A DNA stretch of 64,000 bases from assembly GCF_902833045.1 (NCBI RefSeq), contig NZ_CADFDU010000021.1, forward strand, positions 1 through 64,000. The letters are read 5' to 3'. The notes beneath the pieces were generated by a model. It was not told the DNA's origin. It saw only the letters and a list, made by a program, of their open reading frames with translations, and searched no databases. Source of the DNA: Burkholderia sp. BCC0322 (GTDB lineage: Bacteria; Pseudomonadota; Gammaproteobacteria; Burkholderiales; Burkholderiaceae). Position numbers and translations under genes: made by a program. This document shows positions 1 through 7,871 of the stretch, piece by piece (position 1 is the stretch's first letter; each line of letters begins with the position of its first letter).

Positions 1-72
1 CGACAGCGCATGCACACGTCGATCGACTACTGCACTCCCGTCGAATACGAAACCCTACGCGCTGCTGCATGA
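1..72 (+). pseudogene. IS3-family transposase OrfB, 3' end only
   Basis: The first 23 codons of the window read in frame to a TGA at 70-72 and end in a motif (IDYCTPVEYE, then LRAAA) that is typical of the C-terminus of IS3-family OrfB (DDE integrase-like) transposases. The 5' part lies outside the window, so it cannot be told whether the complete gene is intact. It faces the IS630 transposase fragment on the other strand, which it appears to have truncated. Confidence 0.7.
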
Positions 73-102
73 CATGCTGTACGTGAAAACGAGGCAGGGT
101 CA
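1..102 (+). mobile_element. Right end of an IS3-family element
   Basis: After the transposase stop there are about 30 bp ending in GGCAGGGTCA at 102. IS3-family elements end in CA, and the reverse complement (TGACCCTGCC...) is a plausible terminal inverted repeat. The adjacent IS630-type gene becomes recognisable immediately at 103, so the boundary is set by where the interrupted gene resumes. The other end is outside the window. Confidence 0.5.
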
Positions 103-281
103 CGCGTGAGTTGCAGGCGCTGCGCGATCGCGCTGTTGGGCTCGCCGTCAGCCGCCGCCAGCACGATGCGCGCCCGCGAGACCAGCGCAGCCGAAATCGA
201 GCGAGAACGCGCTATCGATATCAGTTGCGAACGCTCGTCTTCGCTCAGCACCAGTGCCGCCTTCGGTCGTCCCATCGCCAT
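103..281 (-). pseudogene. IS630-family transposase, N-terminal fragment
   Basis: About 60 codons on the minus strand encode an N-terminus with GRPKAALVLSEDER and an HTH-like stretch (SAIAQRLQLTR) typical of IS630-family transposases. The reading breaks exactly at the putative IS3 end at 102, so catalytic residues are missing and the gene cannot be functional. Upstream, 282-354 probably holds the IS630 terminal sequence: it ends in GGACAC followed by TA, the usual IS630 target dinucleotide. The family call is fairly secure, the exact element is not. Confidence 0.65.
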
Positions 282-363
282 GTTGACGTCTCCCGTTCCG
301 TTGACGTCAACATGCTACGCGAACATAGTCCAGTAAACAACGGAACAGGACACTAGCCCCGGA

Positions 364-936
364 TCAGGTTCGGCCACTGGCCCGTAGCTGAAACGCATGG
401 ACAAAGCTTGGGACGTCGCTTTTCCATTGGCGCAAAATTACTGAGATCGCCAAGCCTTCAATGTCAGCGATTATTCCCAAGTAGATTGCGACGTCAACAA
501 GGACATTGTTCGAGCCGAGCGCGAGCAGTGAGAAAAAGCCAGCGAACAACGCGATGCCCCAGAGCTTTGATGACCACATATGGTAGCTCGCTTCTCGTTT
601 GAATTTGATGAAATCAAAAGCGTAACGGCACAGTTCGAGCGCCACGAGCAGTGCCAGAGGCACCCAACGATCGATTACAGCATATGGGTGAAGGTACCAG
701 ACTGCGAATGTGGCTGCGATGTAGAACAAAGAGTCGGAAATGCTGTCGAGGCGTCTCAGGTTTGGCGTTGCGACCCCAAGGCGACGGGCGATAACGCCAT
801 CGAATACGTCCGATAGGAACGCTGCTACCAGACAAAGTGCGAACGCGCTATTGTTCGGTGCGAACACCGCGAGTAAGAGGAGCACCGGCGCAAGCGCCGC
901 GCGCAGGGCAGTGAGCAAGAGCGGAATGTGTTTCAT
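364..936 (-). CDS. CDP-alcohol phosphatidyltransferase-family membrane protein
   Basis: A 190-residue hydrophobic protein with about five to six membrane segments. Near residues 42-65 it carries the CDP-alcohol phosphotransferase signature: DG, AR, then D and D (SDVFDGVIAR followed by LDSISD). In the classical pattern DGxxARx8GxxxDxxxD, the position of the glycine is occupied by leucine; the two spaced aspartates that bind metal are kept. Such enzymes transfer a phospho-alcohol from a CDP-linked donor at the inner membrane, for example in phospholipid head-group synthesis; the substrate here is unknown. It stands alone between IS debris and the integrase region, so it is probably accessory cargo. 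Start at 936 is the first ATG. Confidence 0.7.
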   Translation of the reverse strand: MKHIPLLLTALRAALAPVLLLLAVFAPNNSAFALCLVAAFLSDVFDGVIARRLGVATPNLRRLDSISDSLFYIAATFAVWYLHPYAVIDRWVPLALLVALELCRYAFDFIKFKREASYHMWSSKLWGIALFAGFFSLLALGSNNVLVDVAIYLGIIADIEGLAISVILRQWKSDVPSFVHAFQLRASGRT

Positions 937-1312
937 GGATCGATTACAGGTGTCAATGATCGCCGTAAAGAACAGGCGCAGCCGGGAAGTAGTCGGACCT
1001 TCAAGATGCGTATTTCAGCGAACGTGACCGCCGATTTCGGGAAAGTGACCGCTTCAGCGGGATTGGGCGTTGCGCGGTGTCGATTGTAGATTTCGTTGTC
1101 AGTTCTGGTCGAGTTCGTCTCCAGCACGTTGGGTTTCGGGGATGCTTTTCGGAGCGATTCGCCGGTGAGCATTATCAGGTGACGCGCAGTCTGCGCTACA
1201 TTGTCCCGACCGCATCAGACCAGAAAGTTACCCTTCCCGCCTGGGTCAGTAGGCTACCGCTGCCGGAACAGCGGACCTTGTGACCACGATGCTTGGTAGG
1301 CAAGGCAATTCT
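937..1312. other. Intergenic, no convincing gene
   Basis: Roughly 375 bp without a supported gene. Around 1018-1057 two short direct repeats occur (AACGTGACCGCC and AAAGTGACCGCT), the kind of sequence often left by transposon ends, but no transposase remnant accompanies them. Short open frames here lack recognisable motifs or ribosome binding sites. Confidence 0.5.
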
Positions 1313-2347
1313 TCAATCGACTTCATGTCGCACCCCAAAATACCGCCGCTGCTCGGCCGTCACGTAGACAGTGGTGGTTTGCAACGACGCGTGCCCGAGC
1401 ACGCGCTGCGCGACGTCGAGTGGCACGCCCGCGGCGACCGTCTGGGTGCCGAACGTATGGCGCAGCGCATGCGGCGAGGTGCGCGCGAGCTGCTGGCGTT
1501 CGGCTTCGGAAAGCTCCGGCAGCGTCGCCGGCCACGCGTCGCGCAGCTGCGCGAGCGCCCAAGCCACCAGGCCACGGGCCTGCCGCACTGCGTAACCGCC
1601 GATTTCGTGGGGGGGGCGCCCGCGGCCAGCCGTGCGGCCTTGGCGCGCGCGGCCGGCGTGGCCGGCATCGTGAGCGGCGCGATGAGCGCTGTTCTTGCTT
1701 TCCCGTTCGATTCGGTTCCGGCCTGGAAATCGGCATCGCGATCGCGCCAGTGCGCGGCCGCGCACGCATCGCTGACCGGCGTCACGCGCGCCTTGCTGCC
1801 CTTGCCCACCACCGTCAGCTGCCAGCTGGCCGGCAGCTGCTGCAACTGGTCGCGCGTGGCCGCGACCGCTTCCGAGATGCGCAGGCCGCTGTCGCCCATC
1901 AACAGCAGCAGCGCGCGGGCCACCCGCCAGCGTGGCGCGGCCTGGCCGTAGCGCTCGCAGTGCTGGTCGAGCGCAGCGCGCACTTTGTCCCATAGCGTCG
2001 CCGGCAATGCGCGGTCGATCTGCATGCGGCTGACGCGCTGTACCGGCTTCGGATCGCGCACCGCGCGCCACGGATTGCCGGCCAAATACCGCACGTCGAC
2101 CTGCCAGTCGAACGCGCCGCAAATCGCGCGGAGCGCGTAGCGCTGGCTGTTGAGCGACAGGCCACCGGGCGCGAACGGCCGCCAGCGCCCGGACGCGCGC
2201 GACGCCGGCGGCCCGACGAACGCATCGGACGGGGCGCGCAGGAACGCCTTGTACGCATCGCCATCCTCGACCGTCAGCGACGAGAGCGCGGTGCCGCGCA
2301 CGGTGATGGCCCACAGCAGCAGCCGTTCGAGTTCGCGCGTGTAAGCC
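1313..2347 (-). pseudogene. Tyrosine recombinase 1, C-terminal half (split by IS66)
   Basis: Encodes the core-binding and catalytic parts of a DUF3701-type tyrosine recombinase that continues on the other side of the IS66 element. Catalytic motifs are visible in two reading frames: the first Arg box (GDSGLRISEA), the Lys region (VGKGSKAR), the HxxR box (HALRHTFGT) and the final LGHAS/Tyr box (TTTVYV). The frame changes near 1600-1616 at a run of eight G on the plus strand (1609-1616), so even without the IS the enzyme would be broken unless slippage restores frame. The closest relative in view is the intact recombinase at 8180-11050. Unlike that protein it ends shortly after the catalytic Tyr (about 12 residues later), without a pRiA4b domain. 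Confidence 0.8.
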
Positions 2348-2431
2348 GTAAGCGGCTTGGGCCGACCGTTTCCCCGTGCTGATTTTTCCAACGCATGATG
2401 GGCGCGTTTAGATTGACGGGGCCAGTCAGTC

Positions 2432-2851
2432 ATGTCGAACGCAGCGGGGCGCGCCCATCCCCATCGCACGTACGCGCGAGAATTCAAGCAGCAGGTGATC
2501 AGAGAGACGCTGGAGCCCGGCATATCAGTGTCGGTTGTTGCGCGACGGCACGACATCAACGCCAATGTGATATTCGGATGGCGTAAGCAATATCGTGAAG
2601 GCAAGCTGGTCGTCCCTGCACTCGGTGTTGCGCCGAGCGTGCCAAGCACGGAACTGCTGAGCGTCGACGTGATCGACACGGAATTGGTACCGCGGGCGCC
2701 GGAGCTGACAGTGGCGTCGGAAGCGATGACGAGCGTACCGATGCCGATGCCCGTGTGCGAGATCGAGGTGGAGATTGGCAAGCGGCGCGTGAAGATTCGC
2801 GGCCTGTCTGCCGAGCGTACCGAAGCGTTCCTGCAGGAATGCCTGAAGTGA
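2432..2851 (+). CDS. tnpA: IS66 TnpA accessory protein
   Basis: A 139-residue protein with an N-terminal helix-turn-helix (YAREFKQQVIRETLEPG, then SVSVVARRHDIN and IFGWRKQY) typical of the IS3/IS66 OrfA-type DNA-binding family. It is the first gene of the IS66 element and overlaps tnpB by four bases (GTGA), implying translational coupling. It assists TnpC-mediated transposition; the exact role of IS66 TnpA is not settled. The gene looks intact. Confidence 0.9.
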   Translation: MSNAAGRAHPHRTYAREFKQQVIRETLEPGISVSVVARRHDINANVIFGWRKQYREGKLVVPALGVAPSVPSTELLSVDVIDTELVPRAPELTVASEAMTSVPMPMPVCEIEVEIGKRRVKIRGLSAERTEAFLQECLK

Positions 2852-3150
2852 TCGCGCTGCCGGCAGGCACGCGCATCTGGCTGGCGGCCGGCGTGACCGA
2901 CATGCGCTGCGGGTTCCAGGGGCTGGCCGCGAAGGTGCAGACAGCGCTCGAAGAGAATCCGCTGGGCGGTCATGTGTTTATCTTCCGCGGCCGCTGCGGC
3001 GATCTCGTGAAGCTGCTTTGGGCGACCGATGACGGACTCTGGTTGCTCGCAAAACGATTGGAGCGAGGCCGTTTTATCTGGCCGCAGGCCGACGATGGAA
3101 AGATCCATCTGACGAGCGCCCAGCTGTCGATGCTGCTCGGAGGGCATTGA
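2848..3150 (+). CDS. tnpB: IS66 TnpB (Orf2) protein
   Basis: A 100-residue protein of the IS66 Orf2 family, recognised from LPAGTRIWLAAGVTDMR near the N-terminus and GRCGDLVKLLWATDDGLW in the middle. The GTG at 2848 is chosen as start because it overlaps the tnpA stop in the usual IS66 GTGA arrangement and gives the family's normal N-terminus; an ATG at 2839 is an alternative. TnpB is required for IS66 transposition but its biochemical role is unknown. Intact. Confidence 0.9.
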   Translation: MIALPAGTRIWLAAGVTDMRCGFQGLAAKVQTALEENPLGGHVFIFRGRCGDLVKLLWATDDGLWLLAKRLERGRFIWPQADDGKIHLTSAQLSMLLGGH

Positions 3151-3224
3151 CTGGCGACAGCCACGACGTACCGCCGCTCTGTCGATGTTGTAAACCGCAT
3201 CGAAGGCTCGTAAACATGTAGTGC

Positions 3225-4745
3225 ATGTCCAAGCATGCGCCGCTTCCTGCCACCGTCGCTGAGCTCCAGGCTCTGGTGCTTGAGCAGCAGGTATCGATCG
3301 CGAACATGGTGCGGGAGATCGTCGCCCGCGACGACGAGATCGAGCGCCTGAAAGCACAGATCGACAAGCTCAAACGGATGTACTTCGGGAGCAAGTCCGA
3401 CAAACTGGCCCGGCAGATCGATAAACTCGAGGCGCTGCTGGAAGACCTGACGGCCGGCCAAGGGGCGGCAGAGGCGCGAGGACAACGAGACAAAGCGTCG
3501 AAGGGGCCACCCAATCGAGGGCCCACACGAGAACCACTGCCGCCGCACTTGCCGCGCGACGAGATCGAACTCACACCAGATTCGGCTTGCCCCATATGCG
3601 CGACTGCGATGCAGTGGCTCGGCGAGGACGTATCCGAATAGCTCGCCCGCGTGGCGGCCGCCTTCAAAGTGATCCGCACGATCCGCCACAAGCTGTGTTG
3701 CCCTGATTGCCACCACATCGAACAGTCCGCGATGCCTAGCCTGCCGATCGAGCACAGCATCGCACATCCGAGCTTGCTGGCCGATATTGCGGTATCGAAG
3801 TTCGCTGATCATCAGCCGCTGTATCGCCAATCGGAGATTGCGGCACGCGACGGCGTGACGCTGGATCGTGGCAGCATGGGCCGCTGGCTCGGGCAGATTG
3901 CCGAACTCTGTGTGCCGCTCGTTGAAGCGATCCAGCGCTACGCGCTGATTCCCGGAAAGGTGCACGTTGACGACACGCCGGTCGCGGTGCTCGCGCCAGG
4001 CAACGGTAAGACGATGACCGGCCGCTTCTGGGTCTACGTGCGCGACGATCGTCGCTCGGGTTCGGCTGAGCCTGCTGCGGTATGGTTCGACTTCTCCTCG
4101 GATCGCAAAGGCGTCCACCCTCAAACTCGGCTCGCCGCATTCCATGGCATAGTGCCGGCCGATGCTTCCTCCGGGTTCGATCAACTGTACGCGAGCGGCG
4201 AGATCCACGAAGTGGCATGCTGGGATCACGCGAGGAGGTACATATACGATGTACACGCGCGCACGCCGACTTCGGATACCCAGCAACTGCTCGAGATGAT
4301 CGGCGAGCTCTACAGCATAGAAGCCGACATCCGAGGCAACGCGCCTGACGAGCGTCTGCGGGTACGGCGGGAGAAGAGCAAGCCGTTGCTCGTGAAGTTC
4401 GAAACGACGATCAGGGCGAAACTCGCGACGTTGTCGACGAAGTCCGCGCTCGCCAAGGCGATCAACTACTCGCTGAATCACTGGGCAGCCCTCTCGTTCT
4501 ACTGCGAGGACGGTCGGGCCGAGATCAGCAACGTACTCGCCGAAAACGCCTTGCGCTGTGTCGCGCTCGGACGCAAAAATTATCTGTTCGTCGGCTCCGA
4601 CAGTGGGGGCGAGCGGGCCGCCGCGATGTATAGCATGATCGGGACGTGCAAGTTCAACGGGATCAACCCGCGTGCCTACCTGGAATACGTCCTGACCCAC
4701 ATCGCTGATCACAAGATCTCTCGCATCGACGAATTGTTGCCCTAG
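3225..4745 (+). pseudogene. tnpC: IS66 TnpC transposase with in-frame amber stop
   Basis: One reading frame runs from 3225 to 4745 except for a TAG at 3639-3641. Residues 1-138 contain the coiled-coil N-terminus (EIERLKAQIDKLKRMYFG) and the start of the zinc-binding region (CPICATAM). The remaining ~365 residues hold the rest of that region (CCPDCHH) and the DDE domain, with VHVDDTPVAV as the first Asp and an ENALRCVALGRKNYLF segment near the Glu. The residue before LARVAAAF is normally Gln, so a single CAG-to-TAG change explains the break. Product would be truncated unless the host suppresses amber codons. An alternative is a translated second half from a downstream start, which would lack the N-terminal DNA-binding part. 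Confidence 0.85.
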
Positions 4746-4941
4746 AACGTGGCTGACAGACTGAAACCCGTCACCCCGCCCACACTCTCAACCGGGTAGA
4801 TCTGGATAGATTTAGATGGATCGTGCCCACGATCGCCGATCATGGACACGATCGCCCGCGATCGACACGGACTCCACCACGCCATCACCATCATGCCTCA
4901 CGCGCGCGCGAACGGGGAAACGGTCGGGCCGAGCCGCTTAC

Positions 4942-5746
4942 TGTAAGCCCGCAGCGTCGCCGGCTGATCGGCATAGCATGCCAGGTACGCGCGCAGCGCG
5001 TCGAGATCGTGGTTCGCATGTAGGTAGCACAGGCCCGGCGCGCGGTTGGCGCCGGTCGCGCCCGACAGCGCGTGCGGGACCGCGAGCCGCTCGAGCGTGC
5101 GGCCGCCGTCGGCCGGCGCCAGCGCGATCGCCTCCGCCGGTGTCGCGCGGTCGAAGGGTTCACTCGCGTCGACGTCGGCGGCGATCGTCGCGCCGAGCGT
5201 GTCCGCCGTGCGCGCGACACCACGCGACCAGCACGCGCGCGCCCGGCGCCGATGCGTGGCACGCGACGCCACCAGCGACGGCCTCGGCGGTTGCAGAACG
5301 CGATCAGCTCGCCGAGCGTGGCGATCCCCTCGCCCGCCAGTCGTCGCGCGATCGGGGGCCGAAACCACAGGCCGACCGCGTGCGTCGGCGTCGGCGCGGC
5401 CGCGGCGAGTTTGGCCGCCGGCCTCGACCATCTTGAGCGACACGGCCGTCAAGCGCGCGCTGCCGTGCTGACGGATGGAGGTTTTCAGGTGTTCGGCTAG
5501 CGCTGACGAGCCGGTCAGCAGTGCGAAGTGCACCAGGTCGTCGCGCATCGTTTTGAGGTGGCGCTCAAGCGCGGCCGGATCATCCTCGTAGGGCGTCGTG
5601 TCTACGTCGTAAGTGTCCGCGTCGTAATAGAGCCGGGCGATGGCCGGTACCGGCACGCGCTGCACCCACGCGCGTAGTGCCGCGAAATCGCTGCGTGTGT
5701 ACGTGCGCGGTGGCGGCAACGTCAGTTGTTCGGCGGGCGCGCTCAC
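4942..5746 (-). pseudogene. Tyrosine recombinase 1, N-terminal half (split by IS66)
   Basis: Begins at ATG 5746 and reads a DUF3701-like N-terminus (TYTRSDFAALRAWVQRVP) closely similar to that of the intact recombinase at 8180-11050. Around residue 108 the frame shifts: the expected helix-hairpin-helix segment (LWFRPP, then GEGIATLGELIAFC) lies in another frame between about 5425 and 5230, before the original frame returns at TLGATIAADVD. Reading ends in the IS66 end at 4941. So the gene carries at least two frameshifts here, a third near 1610 and an insertion. Its start overlaps the stop of the 5743-6096 gene (ATGA), so the two were co-transcribed. Confidence 0.8.
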
Positions 5747-6096
5747 GATGTCCCCGGGTGGGCGTGTGTACCGTACGGCCGGGCCCGCAAGGTCTCCCAG
5801 CGAGCATTCGCCTCGAGCGTCATGAGCCAGTCTAGCGCTGCGTACCCGAGTGCCGTCAATTCGGCGACTTCTATCGGCGCGGGAACATGCCGGGACCGTT
5901 CCGATACCTGTTGCGATAGCCGGATCGGCTGCCGCACCCAGACGATGAAATTCAACTCGACCAGCGCATCGAACACCGGCGTGTGGCGATAGCGCATGAC
6001 TTGGCGCGTGCGCGCGTGACGCAACCCCTCGAGCACGGCTGCGTGCGAGGGCGTGCGCGTGGACGGCTCGGGGGTAGACGGTTCAAGCGTCGTCAT
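5743..6096 (-). CDS. Hypothetical protein upstream of recombinase 1
   Basis: A 117-residue protein with no recognised domain. The start at 6096 (MTTLEPSTPE) is preferred over an upstream in-frame ATG at 6216 because the extra N-terminus overlaps the small antitoxin-like gene at 6149-6295. It contains a moderately conserved-looking middle (RYRHTPVFDALVELNFIVW) and a helical C-terminal part (ELTALGYAALDWLMTLEANA). The stop overlaps the start of recombinase 1 by four bases. This coupling suggests a partner or regulator of the recombinase, which is an inference from position only. Confidence 0.55.
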   Translation of the reverse strand: MTTLEPSTPEPSTRTPSHAAVLEGLRHARTRQVMRYRHTPVFDALVELNFIVWVRQPIRLSQQVSERSRHVPAPIEVAELTALGYAALDWLMTLEANARWETLRARPYGTHAHPGTS

Positions 6097-6148
6097 CGAC
6101 ACCTCGTTATTCGCGGAACAGATCGGCGTAGGTAGGCGTAGGTGCGCA

Positions 6149-6295
6149 TCAAATCCCGAGCTGCCTGAACAGGTCATCGGCGTCGTGGGCGGCATGCAGC
6201 GCTTCGCCGGCTTCACTGCGGCGCAACGTCTCGGCCGTCAGTGCATTGGGCACCTCGATCGACGAGCCCTCATGAAAGCGGTTGACTTCCGACAT
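6149..6295 (-). CDS. Small DinJ-like protein lacking the DNA-binding domain
   Basis: A 48-residue gene with a good Shine-Dalgarno (AAAGGATCACC before ATG at 6295). Its last ~30 residues match the C-terminal toxin-binding tail of RelB/DinJ antitoxins: PNALTAETLRRSEAGE, then DADDLFRQLGI, compared with the well-known DinJ ending DADDLFDKLGI. The ribbon-helix-helix N-terminus is missing. It lies directly downstream of the dinJ/yafQ pair, so it could be a remnant of a second antitoxin or a surviving mini-antitoxin that neutralises a RelE/YafQ-type toxin without binding DNA. Family assignment is by recognised motif; function is inferred. Confidence 0.6.
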   Translation of the reverse strand: MSEVNRFHEGSSIEVPNALTAETLRRSEAGEALHAAHDADDLFRQLGI

Positions 6296-6325
6296 GGTGA
6301 TCCTTTGAACGATGTTGAGGTGCGA

Positions 6326-6614
6326 TTACAGCCCCAGCTCGCAGTGTGAGCCGAGCCGTACCAGTTGCAAGGTCGACGGATCGGGTTTGCGGTAGATCAG
6401 CACCAGGTCCGGCTTCAAATGACAGTCGCGACACCCCTGCCATTCGCCGATCAACGCGTGATCGCGGTACTTCGCGGGTAGCGCCGCATCGGTTGCGAGC
6501 GGCGGTAGCACGGTGGCCAGCAATGTGTCGAGCGACGCGCGACGCGCGATGCCGGCCGACGGCCACGCGCCGGTAGTCACGCTTGAACGCGTTGCTACGA
6601 TCAATCGTCCGCAT
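6326..6614 (-). pseudogene. YafQ/RelE-family toxin, frameshifted
   Basis: The N-terminus (MRTIDRSNAFKRDYRR from 6614) and C-terminus (RDHALIGEWQG, RDCHLKPDLVLIYR, then LVRLGSHCEL to 6326) of a YafQ-type mRNA interferase are both present but in different frames, with the shift near 6545-6565. The catalytic C-terminal histidines and aspartate of the family are in the second frame, so neither product alone would be active. It overlaps the 3' end of the dinJ-like antitoxin gene, the standard arrangement. Loss of the toxin with a retained antitoxin is a common decay route. Confidence 0.75.
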
Positions 6615-6846
6615 GCAGATCCTTCATCAGCTCCTTGCCCTGGCCGGCATCGAGCTCGGCGATTGCCGCGCGCGTTTCGGCGTTCGGCACCAGCACGTCG
6701 AACGGCAGACGGTGCTCGTCGGCGACGCGGCGCATCAACAAGCGGATCGCGTCGGACACGGACAGGCCCATGCGCTCGAGGGCGGCCGCGGCTTCGCGTT
6801 TGGTGTCCGCGTCGATGCGGGCGCGCACATAGGTATCGGTAGTCAT
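6601..6846 (-). CDS. RelB/DinJ-family antitoxin
   Basis: An 81-residue protein with the ribbon-helix-helix N-terminus of DinJ antitoxins (VRARIDADTKREAAAALERMGLSVSDAIRLLM) and the LPFDVLVPN linker; its C-terminus diverges from the usual DADDLF tail. Start at ATG 6846 is preceded by AAGGAG. It dimerises, binds its own promoter and sequesters the toxin. The toxin gene begins inside its last codons. A promoter with an overlapping dyad lies just upstream, consistent with autoregulation. The gene itself is intact although its toxin is frameshifted. Confidence 0.8.
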   Translation of the reverse strand: MTTDTYVRARIDADTKREAAAALERMGLSVSDAIRLLMRRVADEHRLPFDVLVPNAETRAAIAELDAGQGKELMKDLHADD

Positions 6847-6873
6847 GACGAACTCCTTGAGTGGAATACGACC

Positions 6874-6902
6874 AACGTAGCCACGTTGCGACTACATTTC
6901 AA
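6874..6902 (-). promoter_or_regulatory. Promoter and operator of the dinJ/yafQ pair
   Basis: On the minus strand TTGAAA (6902-6897) is followed after exactly 17 bp by TACGTT (6879-6874), about 27 bp before the antitoxin start. A dyad GTAG...CTAC with an AACGT centre spans the -10 side (6878-6895), a plausible antitoxin operator. Confidence 0.55.
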
Positions 6903-6958
6903 AGGTGGAATGGAGATTTTCTGGGGTTAGGTGGATTTTATGGCAGCAAATGCCTCGC

Positions 6959-6976
6959 CGCTAATAAGCATTAGCG
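6959..6976. repeat. dif-like dyad E1
   Basis: Arms CGCTAA (6959-6964) and TTAGCG (6971-6976) are perfect inverted copies around the 6-bp spacer TAAGCA. Extending outwards gives GCCGCTAA against GTCGCTAA (7 of 8). The same layout and nearly the same spacer (TAAGAA) recur at 11261-11278. It lies between the dinJ/yafQ and vapBC-1 modules, which face in opposite directions. Confidence 0.55.
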
Positions 6977-7046
6977 ACTAATAACAAATAAGAGTCGAAA
7001 CAATGAGCGCCTTTGATTGATGCCAAGCCGCATCTAAGGAGCCATC

Positions 7047-7253
7047 ATGCGCACCACCGTGACTGTCGACGACACCCTTTACACTCGCGCGCTCGAACTC
7101 GCTGAGCCGGGCATGGCGCCGGCTGACCTGTTCCGCGCGGCGCTGGAAACGTTCGTGCGTGTCCAGGCCGGCGCGCGCCTCGCTGCGTTAGGCGGGCGGG
7201 TGCCTGACATGCCGGACGTGCCGCGGCGCGCGCCGGCGGCCGACGCCCGATGA
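7047..7253 (+). CDS. VapB-type antitoxin
   Basis: A 68-residue protein beginning MRTTVTVDDTLYTRALELAEPGM, typical of one class of VapB antitoxins (type II ribbon-helix-helix-like VapB with the following PIN toxin). AAGGAG precedes the ATG. The C-terminal tail is Pro/Ala-rich and would wrap the toxin. Its stop overlaps the vapC start by four bases. The partner toxin is frameshifted, so this antitoxin may now be an orphan. Confidence 0.75.
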   Translation: MRTTVTVDDTLYTRALELAEPGMAPADLFRAALETFVRVQAGARLAALGGRVPDMPDVPRRAPAADAR

Positions 7254-7631
7254 ACGTCCTGGTTGATACCTCGGTGTGGGTCGAGCATTTTCGGCGTCCC
7301 CTGCCCGCCCTGGTGCAGCTGCTGCGCGTCGACGGCGTAATCACGCATCCGCTGGTGCTGCTCGAGCTGACCTGCGGGACGCCGCCTGAACCGCGAGCCC
7401 GGACCTTGGGGGATCTCGCGTTGCTGCGTCAGACGCGACTCGCGACGCCGGCCGAGGTCGCGGACTGGATCGAGCGGGAGCAACTGTACGCGCGGCTGCG
7501 ATGCGGTGGATTGCACGCTGCTGGCGTCAACGCTGCTCACGCCGAACACATCGCTCTGGACGCGCGATCGGCGGCTCGCTCAGTTGGCCACGCAATTCGG
7601 CGTCGGCTACGTGCCGACGGATCTGCATTGA
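7250..7631 (+). pseudogene. VapC PIN-domain toxin, frameshifted
   Basis: The N-terminal PIN motif (MNVLVDTSVWVEHF, first catalytic Asp) and the conserved Glu (LVLLELTCG) are in the starting frame to about 7500. The C-terminal half, with the motif LLASTLLTPNTSLWTRDRR and the ending FGVGYVPTDLH at a TGA at 7629-7631, lies in a different frame. The shift is at about 7500-7515, where a few conserved residues (GRGLGWVD in relatives) also seem lost, so a small deletion is likely. As read, the first frame runs on to 7738 without PIN features. The ribonuclease should be inactive. Confidence 0.8.
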
Positions 7632-7800
7632 TCGTCGGTGACGATCGATACCGGCAAAAAAATATTCCGGCGCCGCCGGGATATCCAAATCCAAACACGT
7701 CCGGGATGAACGCGCGAGGAGATCAATCCTCAGTCTAATAGACCGACGATTGGTCTGCCAGTCAAAGATCGTCAAGTGACGGCAGCTGTACTGTCCGGCG
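7632..7800. other. Intergenic after vapC-1
   Basis: No gene is supported. A weak hairpin followed by an A-run (near 7660) could be a read-through terminator remnant. The stretch separates the vapBC-1 module from dif-like site A. Confidence 0.4.
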
Positions 7801-7824
7801 TGCCAATAAGAGGAGTTATCGGCA
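7801..7824. repeat. dif-like site A
   Basis: Left arm TGCCAATAA (7801-7809), spacer GAGGAG (7810-7815), right arm TTATCGGCA (7816-7824); the arms are inverted copies at 8 of 9 positions. The ATAA-N6-TTAT geometry is that of XerCD dif sites, though the outer arm bases differ from the proteobacterial dif consensus. A minus-strand terminator follows 15 bp away, as at sites B and C. Confidence 0.65.
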
Positions 7825-7839
7825 TTGCCGCCGCTCCAG

Positions 7840-7862
7840 AAAAACCCGGCCGTAGCCGGGTT
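7840..7862 (-). terminator. Rho-independent terminator of cassette 1
   Basis: On the minus strand AACCCGGC pairs with GCCGGGTT and is followed by a T run. It ends transcription coming from the recombinase fusion and the broken small gene. Confidence 0.7.
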
Positions 7863-7871
7863 GCCCCAGCG

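Larger units (their letters stand above)
2348..4941 (+). mobile_element. IS66-family insertion sequence, complete, 2594 bp
   Basis: Both ends can be placed. The left end begins GTAAGCGGCTTGGGCCGACC at 2348 and the right end finishes with its imperfect inverted copy at 4941. The 8-bp target duplication TGTAAGCC flanks it at 2340-2347 and 4942-4949, the size expected for IS66. Inside are the three classical genes tnpA, tnpB and tnpC in order on the plus strand. It interrupts tyrosine recombinase 1, and joining the flanks across one target copy restores the recombinase reading (RAYTRE). tnpC contains an in-frame amber stop, so autonomous transposition may be lost. Confidence 0.92.

Noticed and set aside
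1018-1057. Repeated GTGACCGC motifs as an IS21-type terminal repeat
   Set aside because: Only two short repeats and no transposase remnant nearby.
933-1172. A 79-codon frame upstream of the phosphatidyltransferase
   Set aside because: No ribosome binding site or recognisable motif.
1360-3357. A 665-residue minus-strand reading frame
   Set aside because: It runs through the IS66 element on the antisense strand; only its lower part is recombinase.
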